Numbered from the stretch's first letter, positions 1 through 9,202 are shown. The stretch: 64,000 nt of DNA from Salinarchaeum sp. Harcht-Bsk1 (GCF_000403645.1 NC_021313.1:930001-994000); one strand, 5' to 3'. Program-made: numbers and translations. The notes: generated by a model from the letters alone, not told the origin.

Positions 1-2
1 AG

Positions 3-224
3 GACGGCTTCTACGTCGAGGACGACGGGCCGGGCATCGACGACGTCGATCGCGATCGGTTGTTCGAGGCCGGCTACTCCAGCGCCGACGGCGGCACCGG
101 CATCGGCCTCCACATCGTCGGGTCGGTCGCGGAGCGCCACGGCTGGACGGTCGAACTCGACGAGGAGTACGAGGACGGCGCGCGCTTCGAGATCACCGGC
201 GTGGAGCGGCCGGACGAATATTGA
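3..224 (+). CDS. Sensor histidine kinase, C-terminal fragment (runs off the window start)
   Basis: This is the last 73 codons of a two-component sensor kinase. They carry the end of the HATPase_c domain that binds ATP and phosphorylates the kinase histidine. The G1 box (DDGPGI) lies near the start of the visible part and the G2 box (GTGIGL) about 25 residues later. The end, GARFEITGVE, closely resembles the end of the kinase at 16533-17801, so the two are probably related. The stop is 17 bases from the convergent hisE. The sensor domain lies outside the window, so the signal is unknown. Confidence 0.85.
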   Translation, partial: DGFYVEDDGPGIDDVDRDRLFEAGYSSADGGTGIGLHIVGSVAERHGWTVELDEEYEDGARFEITGVERPDEY

Positions 225-241
225 TTACTGCAGGGTGTGCG

Positions 242-529
242 TCACCGGCGCTCGCGGAGTTCCGCCCGCAGGTCCGCGAGGTCCATGTCGTGCATCGACA
301 GGAGCACCAGCAGGTGGTAGACGATGTCCGCGCTCTCGTGGGCGATTTCCTCGGTATCGTCGTCCTTCGCGGCGAGCACGAGTTCCGTCGTCTCCTCGCC
401 GAGCTTCTCGAGGACGGCGTTCTGGCCCTTCTCGTGGGTGAACAGGGAGGCGGTGTAGGAGTCCTCCGGCAGCTCCGCCTTGCGGGCCTCGATCACGTCG
501 AACAGCTCGTCGAGCACCGGCTCGGTCAT
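242..529 (-). CDS. hisE: Phosphoribosyl-ATP pyrophosphatase
   Basis: HisE hydrolyses phosphoribosyl-ATP to phosphoribosyl-AMP, the second step of histidine synthesis, in the cytoplasm. The 95-residue length is normal for the stand-alone enzyme. The MazG-like helical core is visible: EKLGEETTELVLAAK followed by ESADIVYHLLVLL, which supply the acidic Mg-binding residues. It is a single gene here, convergent with the kinase tail and about 100 bases downstream of the DUF151 gene on the same strand. No other his gene is in the window, which fits the scattered his genes of haloarchaea. Confidence 0.93.
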   Translation of the reverse strand: MTEPVLDELFDVIEARKAELPEDSYTASLFTHEKGQNAVLEKLGEETTELVLAAKDDDTEEIAHESADIVYHLLVLLSMHDMDLADLRAELRERR

Positions 530-632
530 GGCGGTGTCGACGGGGGGAGGGGTGAAAAACGCCCCGCGTTGCGGTCGTCCAGGCGCTATCGGCGTGGCCG
601 GCAGCGCTGGGCGTGCGCGACGACACTCGCGC

Positions 633-1085
633 TCAGGCCGCTTCGCTCAGTTCGCGGATGTCCTCGAGTTCCTCGAACTCTTCGGCCGGCTGGCGGCCCT
701 CCTCGAAGACCGACTCGGCGACCTCGATCGGCACGTTCGTTCGGGAAGCCAGCGCCATCGAGTCGCTCGGTCTTGCGTCGATCACGACGCCGTCCCGCGG
801 CGTGTCCACGTGGAGGTCGGCGATGTACGTACCCTCCTCGGTCACCTCGCTGACGACGACGCGGTTGACCTTCCCGCCGAGTTCCTCCATCACGTCGAGC
901 AGGAGGTCGTGTGTCAGCGGGCGACCGATGTCGGTGGCGTCCATCCCGCGGGCGATCGACCGGGCCTCCTCGAAGCCGACGAAGATCGGCACGACGTCGT
1001 CCTCGTCGGCGACGGACAGCACCACGACCGGGACTGGCCCCTGTGGCGTCCCCGCGACTCGAACGGCGTCGATCTCGGCATCCAT
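633..1085 (-). CDS. Bifunctional nuclease family protein (DUF151)
   Basis: This 150-residue protein matches the DUF151 or bifunctional nuclease family: IFVGFEEARSIARGM, then RPLTHDLLLDVMEELGG, then DARPSDSMALASR. Plant and bacterial members have been reported to have RNase and DNase activity, but the role in archaea is not established. The C-terminus is a short acidic tail (EEFEELEDIRELSE). The ATG at 1085 begins MDAEIDAVRV, a typical start for the family. It lies upstream of hisE on the same strand, with a gap of about 100 bases. Confidence 0.88.
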   Translation of the reverse strand: MDAEIDAVRVAGTPQGPVPVVVLSVADEDDVVPIFVGFEEARSIARGMDATDIGRPLTHDLLLDVMEELGGKVNRVVVSEVTEEGTYIADLHVDTPRDGVVIDARPSDSMALASRTNVPIEVAESVFEEGRQPAEEFEELEDIRELSEAA

Positions 1086-1413
1086 GCGCTAACGGACGGG
1101 CGCCACGGTGAAAAGTCCACGCGAATGGGCGACCGTCGTCGAGTGAGCGGCGTCGATTCGAGCCCCGACAGGACACTGCATTCCACGTGCTGTTTCCCCG
1201 ACGTGCGCGAGTCGGAAATCAGGAATCGTGGCCGCGAGCGTCCGTGAAACGATCGGGAACGGGAACGACGAGGAGGACGGCGTGCGGTAGCGTAGAGAGG
1301 AGAATGCGACCCGGCGTGATTCTCGTCGGGCCGATCGATGATCGGAACCCCGATGAGTCGACCCTGCCGGTGACCGGCCGACAGTATTTGGCACTGTGTG
1401 GCGATCTCCCTAC

Positions 1414-2184
1414 ATGGTCGACGTCGACCGCGCCATCGATCGGATGACCGAGTTCCTGGGTGACGCCCTGGTGACGACGGGGGCCGACGGCTACGTCGTC
1501 GGCGTCAGCGGCGGACTCGATTCGGCGGTCTGCGCTACCCTCGCTGTCGAAGCGGTCGGTAACGACGCAGTCACTGGCATGATCCTCCCGGGTGCACCCA
1601 GCGAGGATTCCAACATGGCGGACGCCCGCGAACTGGCAGCCGATCTCGGGATCACGTGTCGAGAGGTCTCGATTGCCCCGGCCGTGGAGACGTTTCGGCA
1701 GGAGTCGCCCCACGAGGTGGGGCCGCGGGACGCGGGGAACGTCCGGGCCCGAACCCGGATGGTGTTTCTGTACCTCGAAGCGAACGTGAACGGTCTCCTG
1801 GTGCTCGGGCCGTCGAACAAGAGCGAGATCCTGCTCGGCTACTTCACCAAGTACGGCGACGGCGCGGCGGACCTCCGACCCATGGCTGACCTCTACAAGA
1901 CGGAGGTGCGACAGGTCGCTCGAGCGCTCGATCTCGACGAGACGTTCGTCCGGAAGGCACCGACTGCGGGGCTCTGGGAGGGACAGACGGACGAGGGCGA
2001 ACTGGGCGCAGCCTACGAGACGATCGATACCGTCCTGAAATCCCTCGTCGAGGCCGACGAATCGATCGAAGCGGCAGCCGAGCGGGCGGGCGTCGGCGTC
2101 GAGCAGGCGGAACGGTTCCGGCGAATGATGGAGGACTCCGAACACAAACGCACCCAGCCAGCCGCGCCCGAACTCCCCCGGTGA
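1414..2184 (+). CDS. nadE: NH3-dependent NAD(+) synthetase
   Basis: NadE adenylates nicotinate adenine dinucleotide and amidates it with ammonia, the last step of NAD synthesis. From the ATG at 1414 the protein has 256 residues, normal for the stand-alone form without a glutaminase domain. The ATP-pyrophosphatase loop SGGLDS is at residues 32-37. Further on are the family motifs GPSNKSEILLGYFTKYGDG and AGLWEGQTDE. An in-frame ATG at 1396 would add six residues with no sign of conservation. The upstream pathway genes nadA, nadB and nadC lie about 50 kb away in the same window. Confidence 0.93.
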   Translation: MVDVDRAIDRMTEFLGDALVTTGADGYVVGVSGGLDSAVCATLAVEAVGNDAVTGMILPGAPSEDSNMADARELAADLGITCREVSIAPAVETFRQESPHEVGPRDAGNVRARTRMVFLYLEANVNGLLVLGPSNKSEILLGYFTKYGDGAADLRPMADLYKTEVRQVARALDLDETFVRKAPTAGLWEGQTDEGELGAAYETIDTVLKSLVEADESIEAAAERAGVGVEQAERFRRMMEDSEHKRTQPAAPELPR

Positions 2185-2203
2185 CAGTCCCAGCGCGTCA
2201 GGA

Positions 2204-2713
2204 CTAGTCCCCGGAGCGAATCTGCGCGAGCGTCGATCGCAGGGCCTGCGTCGCGATTCGCTCTTTCACCTCGTGTCTGTCGCCGTCGAACTGGTGGTGC
2301 TCGACGACCGCGTAGGGGTCGCTGGCGTCGGGTGAGCCCGCGTACGCAACCCCGATGAAGACCGTTCCAGCGGGATGGTCCGCCGAATGCACGGGCGAGC
2401 CGGCGTAGCCCGTCGTGGAGACGCCCCAGGTCGCGTCGGCCTCGTCGCGGACGTGCTGGGCCATCTCTCGTGCCACTGGCTCGCTGACCACCCCGTGGTT
2501 TTCGAGCGCCTCCCGTGAGACCGCGAGCTGCTGGAGTTTCGTCTGATTCATGTAGGAGATGATGCCGCCGACGAAGTAGTCGCTCGATCCGGGAACGTCC
2601 GTGAGCATGGATCCGACCAGGCCGCCGGTGCAGGACTCGGCGACGGCGATCGTTTCCTCGCGGTCCCGGAGGGCCTCGCCGATTCGTTTCGCGATGGACT
2701 CGTCGGTCCCCAT
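2204..2713 (-). CDS. CinA-family nicotinamide-nucleotide amidase
   Basis: This is the C-terminal CinA-type domain on its own, 169 residues from the ATG at 2713. The family hydrolyses nicotinamide mononucleotide to nicotinate mononucleotide, which recycles the pyridine ring. The nucleophile motif AESCTGG is at residues 25-31, followed by SDYFVGGIISY and GVSTTGYAGSP. The usual GIAGP is GYAGS here, a mild variation. A longer reading frame upstream lacks conservation, so the inner ATG is preferred. It is convergent with nadE (19-base gap), placing two pyridine-nucleotide genes side by side. Confidence 0.88.
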   Translation of the reverse strand: MGTDESIAKRIGEALRDREETIAVAESCTGGLVGSMLTDVPGSSDYFVGGIISYMNQTKLQQLAVSREALENHGVVSEPVAREMAQHVRDEADATWGVSTTGYAGSPVHSADHPAGTVFIGVAYAGSPDASDPYAVVEHHQFDGDRHEVKERIATQALRSTLAQIRSGD

Positions 2714-2962
2714 ACAGCGTTCTCGGCGCGGGATCGTAAAATATCCACCCCGGTCGAGGCGTCGGCCGTTCTGGCCCACCGTCGGATCGACGCCGGCGAC
2801 CTGGACGCTCGGGGCGGGAACGGACCGTCGCAGTTCCGAAGTTGGCTCTCCGCGGACACGACGTCGAGACGAACTGGAAGCACCGACGATCCAAGCTCGT
2901 TCGCCTCGCTCGTCCCGTGACGCTCATCCGGCGAGAGCGACTAGCGAGAGTGAATCTGCACT

Positions 2963-3913
2963 ATGGGAACCGTCGTCAGTCTCGGGAGCGCCAACGTGGA
3001 CAAAATACAGCACGCGTCCGATGTCGAAATCACCGATTGCAGCGACCGGTATCGCTGGTTTCCAGACCGCGGTCAGACCGTCCAGATCCGTGACCTCCCG
3101 ACGGAGTTCGCACCCGATCCCGACGGCGTTCGGCACGGGGGCAAAGGTGCGAACCAGGCCGTGGCTGCGGCGAAAGCAGGAGCGGAAGCCGAACTGCTCG
3201 GCAAGGTGGGCCCCGATAGCGAGGACTTCGGGGTCCGCAGTCACCTCGCGGAAGCCGGCGTCGGCGTCTCGCGGGTCGAGACTGCGTCGGCCCCGACTGG
3301 AACGGCCCACGTGTTCGTCGGACCGGCGGGCGACAACAGGATCGTCGTCCGGCCAGGGGCCAACGATGCTATCGACAGCGCCTACGTCCGGGAGCAGTAC
3401 GACGCGATTCGCTCGGCCGACTGTCTCCTCCTGCAGAACGAGATTCCGGTCGAACCGGTCGCGGAACTCCTCTCGGAGTTGGCTGCCGATCGGGACCGAC
3501 CGACGGTCATCCTCGACCCCGCGCCCGCAGATGGCGTCGAAGCGCTCCTCGATTGCGACGCGATCGACTACCTCGTGCCGAACGAAACCGAGTATCGGGC
3601 GCTACGATCCACCCTCGAAGCGTTCGACGGCGTCCTCGTTCGCAAGCGAGGTGCTGACGGCGTCGTCGTCGAAGCGAAACGACGGTTCACCGTACCGCCA
3701 CCGACGGTCGAAGCGGTCGATACGACCGGTGCCGGCGACGTGCTGAACGGCTTCCTGGCTGCCCAACTCGCCATCGGGGCCTCGTTGCAAGACGCCGTCG
3801 AAATCGGAACGATCGCCGGGGCACTTGCCACGCGCGAGACGGGTGCTCGACGAGGGATCCCGACGCTCGAGGACGTTCGAACGTATCGAACGGACGACGG
3901 TGCCGTCGGATGA
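2963..3913 (+). CDS. PfkB-family carbohydrate kinase (ribokinase-like)
   Basis: This 316-residue sugar or nucleoside kinase of the PfkB fold transfers phosphate from ATP to a sugar hydroxyl. The N-terminal signature GGKGANQA is at residues 59-66. The C-terminal anion-hole and catalytic-base signature DTTGAGD is at 253-259, with the last Asp as the base. An insertion of about 20 residues near the N-terminus (around 20-45) is longer than in typical ribokinases. The substrate cannot be told from sequence. It is followed on the same strand by a methyltransferase after 145 bases. Confidence 0.88.
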   Translation: MGTVVSLGSANVDKIQHASDVEITDCSDRYRWFPDRGQTVQIRDLPTEFAPDPDGVRHGGKGANQAVAAAKAGAEAELLGKVGPDSEDFGVRSHLAEAGVGVSRVETASAPTGTAHVFVGPAGDNRIVVRPGANDAIDSAYVREQYDAIRSADCLLLQNEIPVEPVAELLSELAADRDRPTVILDPAPADGVEALLDCDAIDYLVPNETEYRALRSTLEAFDGVLVRKRGADGVVVEAKRRFTVPPPTVEAVDTTGAGDVLNGFLAAQLAIGASLQDAVEIGTIAGALATRETGARRGIPTLEDVRTYRTDDGAVG

Positions 3914-4058
3914 ACCGGACGGCTGTCCGTTCGTCGTCGGCGCCTCGTCGGCAGTCGCCGTCGGTAGGCGTCCTCCCGAGTACGGACGTCGGTGTGGCGG
4001 TTCCCGCCGAAGGCAACTCGGTAGGACGGTCCGAACATCGTCGCGCCACCCCAAGTTC

Positions 4059-4736
4059 ATGACCACGCTGCCAGAACCCGACGTGTCCAACGAAACAGTC
4101 GTCGCGACGTATCACCGGTTGGCGGCGGTGTACGACTGGTTCGTCACTCCGTTGGAGATGGGCACGCGGCAGCGGGCCCTGGAGTTGCTCGCTATCGAAC
4201 GTGGGGACCACGTCGTGGAGGTCGGATGTGGTCCGGGGCACGCGCTCGTGGCGCTCGCCGAACGGGTGGGGCCAGACGGGTACGTCGTCGGTCTCGACGC
4301 CGCAGCGGGGATGGTCCGTCTGGCCCGTCGGCGGGCGATCCGTCGGGGAGCAACTGCGCAAGTCGACGTCTGTCTCGGGGACGCTCGGTCGCTTCCGTTT
4401 CGATCGAACGTCGTCGACGTCGCGTTTATCGAGGACACCCTGGAACTCTTCGCGGACGACGAGATGCGGACAGTGCTCGCGGAACTCGAACGCGTCCTCC
4501 GGCCGGACGGTCGGCTCTGTGTCGTGACGATGGAACGGGCTGGCGCCGAAGACGACCCCTTCGTACGAGCGTACGACTGGTTCTTCGAGCGCGTCCCGGG
4601 CTACGACCGATTCGGCTGTCGGCCGATTTACGCCGCCCGAATGCTGGAAGAAGCGGGATTCGAGGTGGAGCGACGGGAACGGCTCCGTCGAGCGTGGGTG
4701 TGGCCAGTCGAGGTCCTGATCGCGCGACCAGTGTAA
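4059..4736 (+). CDS. Class I SAM-dependent methyltransferase
   Basis: This 225-residue protein has the SAM-binding motif I VVEVGCGPGHA at about residues 52-62. Motif II acidic GLDAAAGMV, then LGDARSLPF, then LELFADDEM and ERVLRPDGRL complete the UbiE/MenG-like methyltransferase fold. The N-terminal VVATYHRLAAVYDWFVTPLE also resembles UbiE-type enzymes. The ATG at 4059 is chosen because the reading frame upstream shows no conservation. The substrate is unknown; quinone or small-molecule methylation are both possible. Confidence 0.85.
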   Translation: MTTLPEPDVSNETVVATYHRLAAVYDWFVTPLEMGTRQRALELLAIERGDHVVEVGCGPGHALVALAERVGPDGYVVGLDAAAGMVRLARRRAIRRGATAQVDVCLGDARSLPFRSNVVDVAFIEDTLELFADDEMRTVLAELERVLRPDGRLCVVTMERAGAEDDPFVRAYDWFFERVPGYDRFGCRPIYAARMLEEAGFEVERRERLRRAWVWPVEVLIARPV

Positions 4737-4870
4737 CGTTCTCCGCGCCGGCCCCGACCGGGAAGACCGCCGCCGTCGTCGACGACGGGGCCAAGGTCGG
4801 CCGTCAGCCAGTGCTACGCTCACGGGAACGCCCGACAGACGTTACTCACGTTGGAACGAACAGCAGTCAG

Positions 4871-5509
4871 ATGCTGGTCCTCGGTGACGCCCACGCGGAC
4901 GAGCAGTCGAACCGCAGCGCGCTGCTGGCCGCGTACGAGGAGGCCGATGCGGACACCGCACTCCAGGTCGGCGATCTGCTCTACTACGACCTCCCGGTCC
5001 CGACGTGGTTCGTCGCGGGCAACGACGAGGACCTCGACGTCGTCGAATCGCTTCGAACCGGGAGCGACGCCGACCGGACGAGGAACGTGCATCTCCTCGC
5101 GAGTACTGCCGTCGAACGCCACGGGATTCGAGTCGCTGGGCTCTCGGGGAACTACGCTCCCACGCAGTTCGACCGGCCGCGTTCGGAACTCGAGAACGAC
5201 CGGCGGCGGCACTTCGTCAGCGATGACGTCGAACGCGCGACGGAGTTGACCGACGTCGACGTGTTCCTCGCCCACGAGGCGCCACACGGGTTGCTACAGA
5301 GCGACGGGTACGACGTCGGGTGCAAGCACGTCGACGCGATCCTGCGAGCCCTCACCCCCGACCGCTGTCTGGTGGGGCACCACCACGAGCACGTCGAGAG
5401 CACGTTTGGCGACACGACGGTCGTCGGCCTCGCTCCGGTCTGGGAGAGCTATTACACGCTCGATCCGGAGACGATCGCGCTGGAACGGCATCCATCGCCC
5501 GAGGCGTGA
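4871..5509 (+). CDS. Calcineurin-like metallophosphoesterase
   Basis: This 212-residue protein has the dinuclear-metal motifs of the family in order: GDAHAD (residues 5-10), VGDLLYYD (33-40), AGNDED (49-54, replacing the usual GNHD), LAHEAPHG and GHHHEH. The substrate may be a phosphodiester or a nucleotide; members are often annotated YfcE or MJ0936-like. A long open frame continues upstream but crosses the methyltransferase in another frame, so the ATG at 4871 is the start. The Asp in GNDED in place of His is a known variant but alters a catalytic position. Confidence 0.85.
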   Translation: MLVLGDAHADEQSNRSALLAAYEEADADTALQVGDLLYYDLPVPTWFVAGNDEDLDVVESLRTGSDADRTRNVHLLASTAVERHGIRVAGLSGNYAPTQFDRPRSELENDRRRHFVSDDVERATELTDVDVFLAHEAPHGLLQSDGYDVGCKHVDAILRALTPDRCLVGHHHEHVESTFGDTTVVGLAPVWESYYTLDPETIALERHPSPEA

Positions 5510-5615
5510 TCGTCCCGTTGCGCTTCGCCGCCATTGCACGCGCCGATGGTGTTCACGCACGCCCGATCGAGCGGCGCGGGGCTCGCGGTCGGTCGACGAG
5601 ACACCGCTGGTCCGA

Positions 5616-6962
5616 TCAGCCGTCGCTTTCGGCGTCGGGATCGAACGATCGCCGCTCCACGTAGAGGAATTCGAGCAGGAAAATCGAGGCGAAGATGCCG
5701 AGGATCCAGAGCAGAATTTCGACGTCGGTGCGATAGAGGTGAAAGAGGACGATCGGGATCGCGACGCCCGTTCCGAGGAGGCCGAGCGCGGGAACGAGCC
5801 GGTTCGATCCCGTCACGTCGGCGAGTGTGAGGTTGGTGTAGTTCGTGATGGCGAAGGAGAGCAGGAAGGCGACGGAGCCGAACTCGGTGATCTGCTTGAG
5901 CGAGCCGAGGGCTGCGAACGCGGCCGTGAGCGCGCCCATGACGAGGAGCGCGTACACCGGGATCCCCTCGCGATTTCGGAACGAGAAGGCCCGGGGGAGC
6001 GCTCCCTCCGTCGCGATCTTGTGGACGAGCCGAGCCGTCCCGAAGAGGGTCGCGTTGATCCCCGATGAGGTGCTCTTCATCGCCGAGAGGATCACGAGGA
6101 CGAACCCGGCGGAGCCCAGGACAGGTATCTGCGACACCGCTTCGGCGAGCGCGACCTCCTCGTGCGCCACGAGTTGTTCGGGCGTCAGGTGCAGCGTCGC
6201 CATGAACGAGACGGAGACGTAGATCAGGATCGCGATGGTGATGGCGACGTACATCCCGATCGGCAACACTCGCTCGACGTTCTCGATGTCCTCGTAGTCG
6301 TACACCAGCAACTGGAACCCCTCGTAGGAGACGAAGATGATCGCGAACCCGGTGATCGGGCTGACTACCCCCTCGCTGAAGAAGTCGATCGCCGTCACGC
6401 TCCCGTCGTAGAACGCGATTCCCAGGGCGGCGAGGGAGAGGAGGATCGCGATCTTGACGTACACCGCGACGTCCTCGAAGAGGCCCGTTTCCTGAACGCC
6501 CGTCAGGTTGAGGCCGACGAAGCCAGCGACGACCAAGACGGACAAAACCGGGCGAAGAAGCTGGGGGAGGGCAATTCCGAACACTGCCCGTGCTGCCGTG
6601 AGCGTGTAGGCGCCGAACGCGAAGGCGTACATCGCCATCACGCCGACGTAGCCGACGACGAGTACCCACCCGACGTACGCAGCTACCGTCGGGCTGTCGA
6701 CGACGTGCTCGACGAAAGAGAAGACGCCACCGTGCTCGCCGAAGTGCAGGGTGAGTTTGAGATAGGAGTAAGCGGTCAGCAGCGTGATGACGCCCGCGAC
6801 GAGATACGATATCGGGACGGCGTTCCCCGCCTGTGCCATCGCGACGCCGAGCACGGCGTAGATCCCGCCCGATACCATCCCGCCGACGCCCATCGCGACG
6901 ACCTCCAGCAACCCGAGCTTCCCCGGCCGGCTGCGCGTCAGGAGGGATCGAAGGGAACTCAT
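5616..6962 (-). CDS. APC-superfamily amino acid permease
   Basis: This 448-residue polytopic membrane protein has about 12 hydrophobic segments. The N-terminal signature GLLEVVAMGVGGMVSGGIYA matches the first helix of APC amino acid/cation transporters. The mid-protein stretch IIFVSYEGFQLL matches the family's sixth helix region. It would import an amino acid by cation symport or exchange; the substrate is not deducible. The gene with pentad repeats lies 43 bases upstream on the same strand, so the two may be co-transcribed. Confidence 0.9.
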   Translation of the reverse strand: MSSLRSLLTRSRPGKLGLLEVVAMGVGGMVSGGIYAVLGVAMAQAGNAVPISYLVAGVITLLTAYSYLKLTLHFGEHGGVFSFVEHVVDSPTVAAYVGWVLVVGYVGVMAMYAFAFGAYTLTAARAVFGIALPQLLRPVLSVLVVAGFVGLNLTGVQETGLFEDVAVYVKIAILLSLAALGIAFYDGSVTAIDFFSEGVVSPITGFAIIFVSYEGFQLLVYDYEDIENVERVLPIGMYVAITIAILIYVSVSFMATLHLTPEQLVAHEEVALAEAVSQIPVLGSAGFVLVILSAMKSTSSGINATLFGTARLVHKIATEGALPRAFSFRNREGIPVYALLVMGALTAAFAALGSLKQITEFGSVAFLLSFAITNYTNLTLADVTGSNRLVPALGLLGTGVAIPIVLFHLYRTDVEILLWILGIFASIFLLEFLYVERRSFDPDAESDG

Positions 6963-7005
6963 ACGTCACGATCGGTGCTCGATTCGTCTTCCGCGTGGCT
7001 CACGA

Positions 7006-7329
7006 TCACTCTGACGGTTGGATATGCCGTTGCGCGGCGTAGAAACCAGCCGCGTAGATCCCGAACGAAAAGATGCCGATCGAGAAGATCCCGATGGCGA
7101 AGATCCCCACGGAGAAGATACCCGCTGCGAATACGCCGACGGAAAAGATACCGGTCGACAGCACGCCCACACTGAAGTTTCCGGCAGCTAGATAGCCCAC
7201 GGCGGATTCGCCCGCGGCGAGTACGTCGAATCCCGCTACCGTTTCGACGCCGGCGACGGTCAACCCCAGGGCGACGAGCAGGAGCCCGACGACCACGGTT
7301 CCAGTGACGTCTTCCAGTTCTAATTCCAT
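7006..7329 (-). CDS. Small membrane protein with 12 tandem hydrophobic pentads
   Basis: This 107-residue protein starts with a hydrophobic helix (about residues 9-30). It then contains twelve uninterrupted five-residue units from about residue 40 to 99. Each follows the rule small or aliphatic residue, Gly, aliphatic or aromatic, aromatic or Leu, Ser or Ala (examples: VGVFA, AGIFS, IGIFS). The DNA shows a matching 15-base periodicity. Such a regular glycine-rich pattern suggests either a beta-solenoid related to pentapeptide repeats or a glycine-zipper membrane assembly; I infer this only. The C-terminus is short and polar. It lies directly upstream of the APC permease. Confidence 0.75.
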   Translation of the reverse strand: MELELEDVTGTVVVGLLLVALGLTVAGVETVAGFDVLAAGESAVGYLAAGNFSVGVLSTGIFSVGVFAAGIFSVGIFAIGIFSIGIFSFGIYAAGFYAAQRHIQPSE

Positions 7330-7425
7330 ATGTGATAGGTTAGACCACGTGGGTTTTATAAATCGGTCACAGTTCTCGATAGCTGAAGTGTCGACGCAGA
7401 CGAATCCCCCGTTACTGGCGTCGTT

Positions 7426-7522
7426 AGAGCATGCTGCCGTCGGTAGAGGATGCCGCCGTCGATACTAGCACGCTGCCGTGGCTACGGGAGCCTGCCGTCG
7501 CTAGTAGCGTGCTGCCGGCTGG
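7426..7522. repeat. Five degenerate tandem copies of a 19-20 bp unit
   Basis: The units start at 7426, 7445, 7464, 7484 and 7503 and share the core CTGCCGTCG(G/C)TA with scattered substitutions. They sit in the 375-base gene-free gap between the divergent pentad-repeat protein (start 7329) and the flavoprotein gene (start 7705). The rest of the gap shows only a promoter-like AT-rich stretch near 7600-7700. There are no unique spacers, so this is not a CRISPR array. Its function is unknown. Confidence 0.65.
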
Positions 7523-7704
7523 AACGGTCAAGGCGGATCGGGTCCAGCGGAGTCGTCTCTGGCCGCTGGATCCGCTCGAACGGTGATCTTCCATCCTATA
7601 ATGGTAGAAATAATCTGCTGCCGCTGTTTTGTACGGTCTTGACAATTCTACGTAGCTGAGAATAGTATCCCGACTCTTAGCGGATCGGTCACGTACTAGC
7701 AGGT

Positions 7705-9060
7705 ATGACGGACACGTTCGTCGTTATTGGCGGGGACGCCGCCGGGATGAGTGCCGCGAGCAAGGCCAGACGCGAGAACCCCGACCTCGAGATCGTCGCC
7801 TTCGAGAAGGGAGACTGGGTGTCGTACGCCGCGTGTGGGATGCCCTATTACGTGAAAGGCGACGTCGAGTCGCTGGACGACCTCGTCCAGGTCACTCCCG
7901 ACGCCTTCCGGACGGAGCGGGACATCGATCTGCGGACGAATCACGAAGTCGTCGACGTCGACCCCGATGCACAGACGGTGACGGTGTCGACGGGCAACGA
8001 CCGATTCGAGCAGCCGTACGACCAGTTACTGATCGCGACGGGGGCTCGAGCGATCGAACCGCCGTTCACCGGCATGGACCTCGAGGGCGTCTTCACGATC
8101 CACGACCTGGACCATGCCGATGCGATTCAGACGTACGTGTCGGAGACCGACCCCGAGACGGCGGCCATCGTCGGCGGCGGCTACGTGGGCATCGAGATGG
8201 CCGAGGCACTCGCCAGCCGCGGGCTGGACGTCCACCTCTTCGAGATGCTGCCGCACGTGCTCCAACCGTTCGGCGAGTCGGTCGCGACGGTCGTCGAAGA
8301 CCACCTTCGAGAACAGGGCGTCGAGCTTCACCTGGACACGCCAGTAGCGGGATTCGGCGGCGAAGAAGCCGTCTCCTCGGTCGAACTCGATTCGGCGACG
8401 ATACCGGCCGACGTCGTCGTGGTCGGCGTCGGCGTGGAACCGAACGTCGAGCTCGCCGCGGACGCCGGCATCGAGATCGGCGAGACGGGAGCCATCGCCA
8501 TCGACGAGTACGGCCGCACGAACTACGAGTCCGTCTTCGCAGCAGGAGACTGTGCCGAGGCGACGAACGTCGTCACCGGTGACGCCGACCACGTCCCCCT
8601 CGCACTGACTGCGAACCGGGCAGGACGGGCGATCGGCCAGACGGTCACGGGAACACCGACGGACGTCGGTGAAATCGCCGGGACGGCCATCGTGAAAGCG
8701 TTCGACGTCGGCGCAGCACGGACGGGCATCATCGACGAGGAGCGTGCTCGTGACGCGGGCTTCGACCCGGTATCCGTCGAGATTACGGCGCCGTCGCGGG
8801 CCCACTACTACCCCGGGACCCAGGAGCTGACGGTCACGCTCGTCGCAGACCGCGAATCGGAGCGCGTGCTCGGGGCGAGCGTCGTCGGGGGCGAAGGGGC
8901 GAAACGGATCGACACAGTCGCAACGGCGCTCCACGCGGGCCTGACCGTGACGGAGGTAGAAACCCTCGATCTGGCGTACGCACCGCCGTTCAGCCCCGTC
9001 TGGGACCCGATCGCGACCGCGGCGAAGGTCCTCGCGGGCTCGCTGAAGAAGACGGCCTGA
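7705..9060 (+). CDS. FAD-dependent pyridine nucleotide-disulfide oxidoreductase (CoA-disulfide reductase / NADH oxidase type)
   Basis: This 451-residue flavoprotein has an N-terminal FAD-binding motif (VVIGGDAAGMSAASKAR), the NAD(P)-binding motif AAIVGGGYVGIEMAEAL at about 153-170, and the FAD motif VFAAGDCAEA. The redox cysteine in SYAACGMPYY is Cys44, the position of the single active cysteine in CoA-disulfide reductases. The C-terminal dimerisation domain contains ALTANRAGR and YAPPFSPVWDP. In haloarchaea, which use gamma-glutamylcysteine and CoA thiols, a role in thiol redox balance is plausible. It is transcribed alone. Confidence 0.88.
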   Translation: MTDTFVVIGGDAAGMSAASKARRENPDLEIVAFEKGDWVSYAACGMPYYVKGDVESLDDLVQVTPDAFRTERDIDLRTNHEVVDVDPDAQTVTVSTGNDRFEQPYDQLLIATGARAIEPPFTGMDLEGVFTIHDLDHADAIQTYVSETDPETAAIVGGGYVGIEMAEALASRGLDVHLFEMLPHVLQPFGESVATVVEDHLREQGVELHLDTPVAGFGGEEAVSSVELDSATIPADVVVVGVGVEPNVELAADAGIEIGETGAIAIDEYGRTNYESVFAAGDCAEATNVVTGDADHVPLALTANRAGRAIGQTVTGTPTDVGEIAGTAIVKAFDVGAARTGIIDEERARDAGFDPVSVEITAPSRAHYYPGTQELTVTLVADRESERVLGASVVGGEGAKRIDTVATALHAGLTVTEVETLDLAYAPPFSPVWDPIATAAKVLAGSLKKTA

Positions 9061-9202
9061 GCCCGGCAGCCCCTCCGCCGACTCCCCTGCCCTCGTCGAT
9101 TCAATTTGCTAGAGACGTGCGTCCGCTTGTCTCCCGGAAATCGATGCGTTCTGCAGGTCGCCAGGACGGGAAGCAAAGTCGCCGATTCGGGGCGGCTGCC
9201 GC

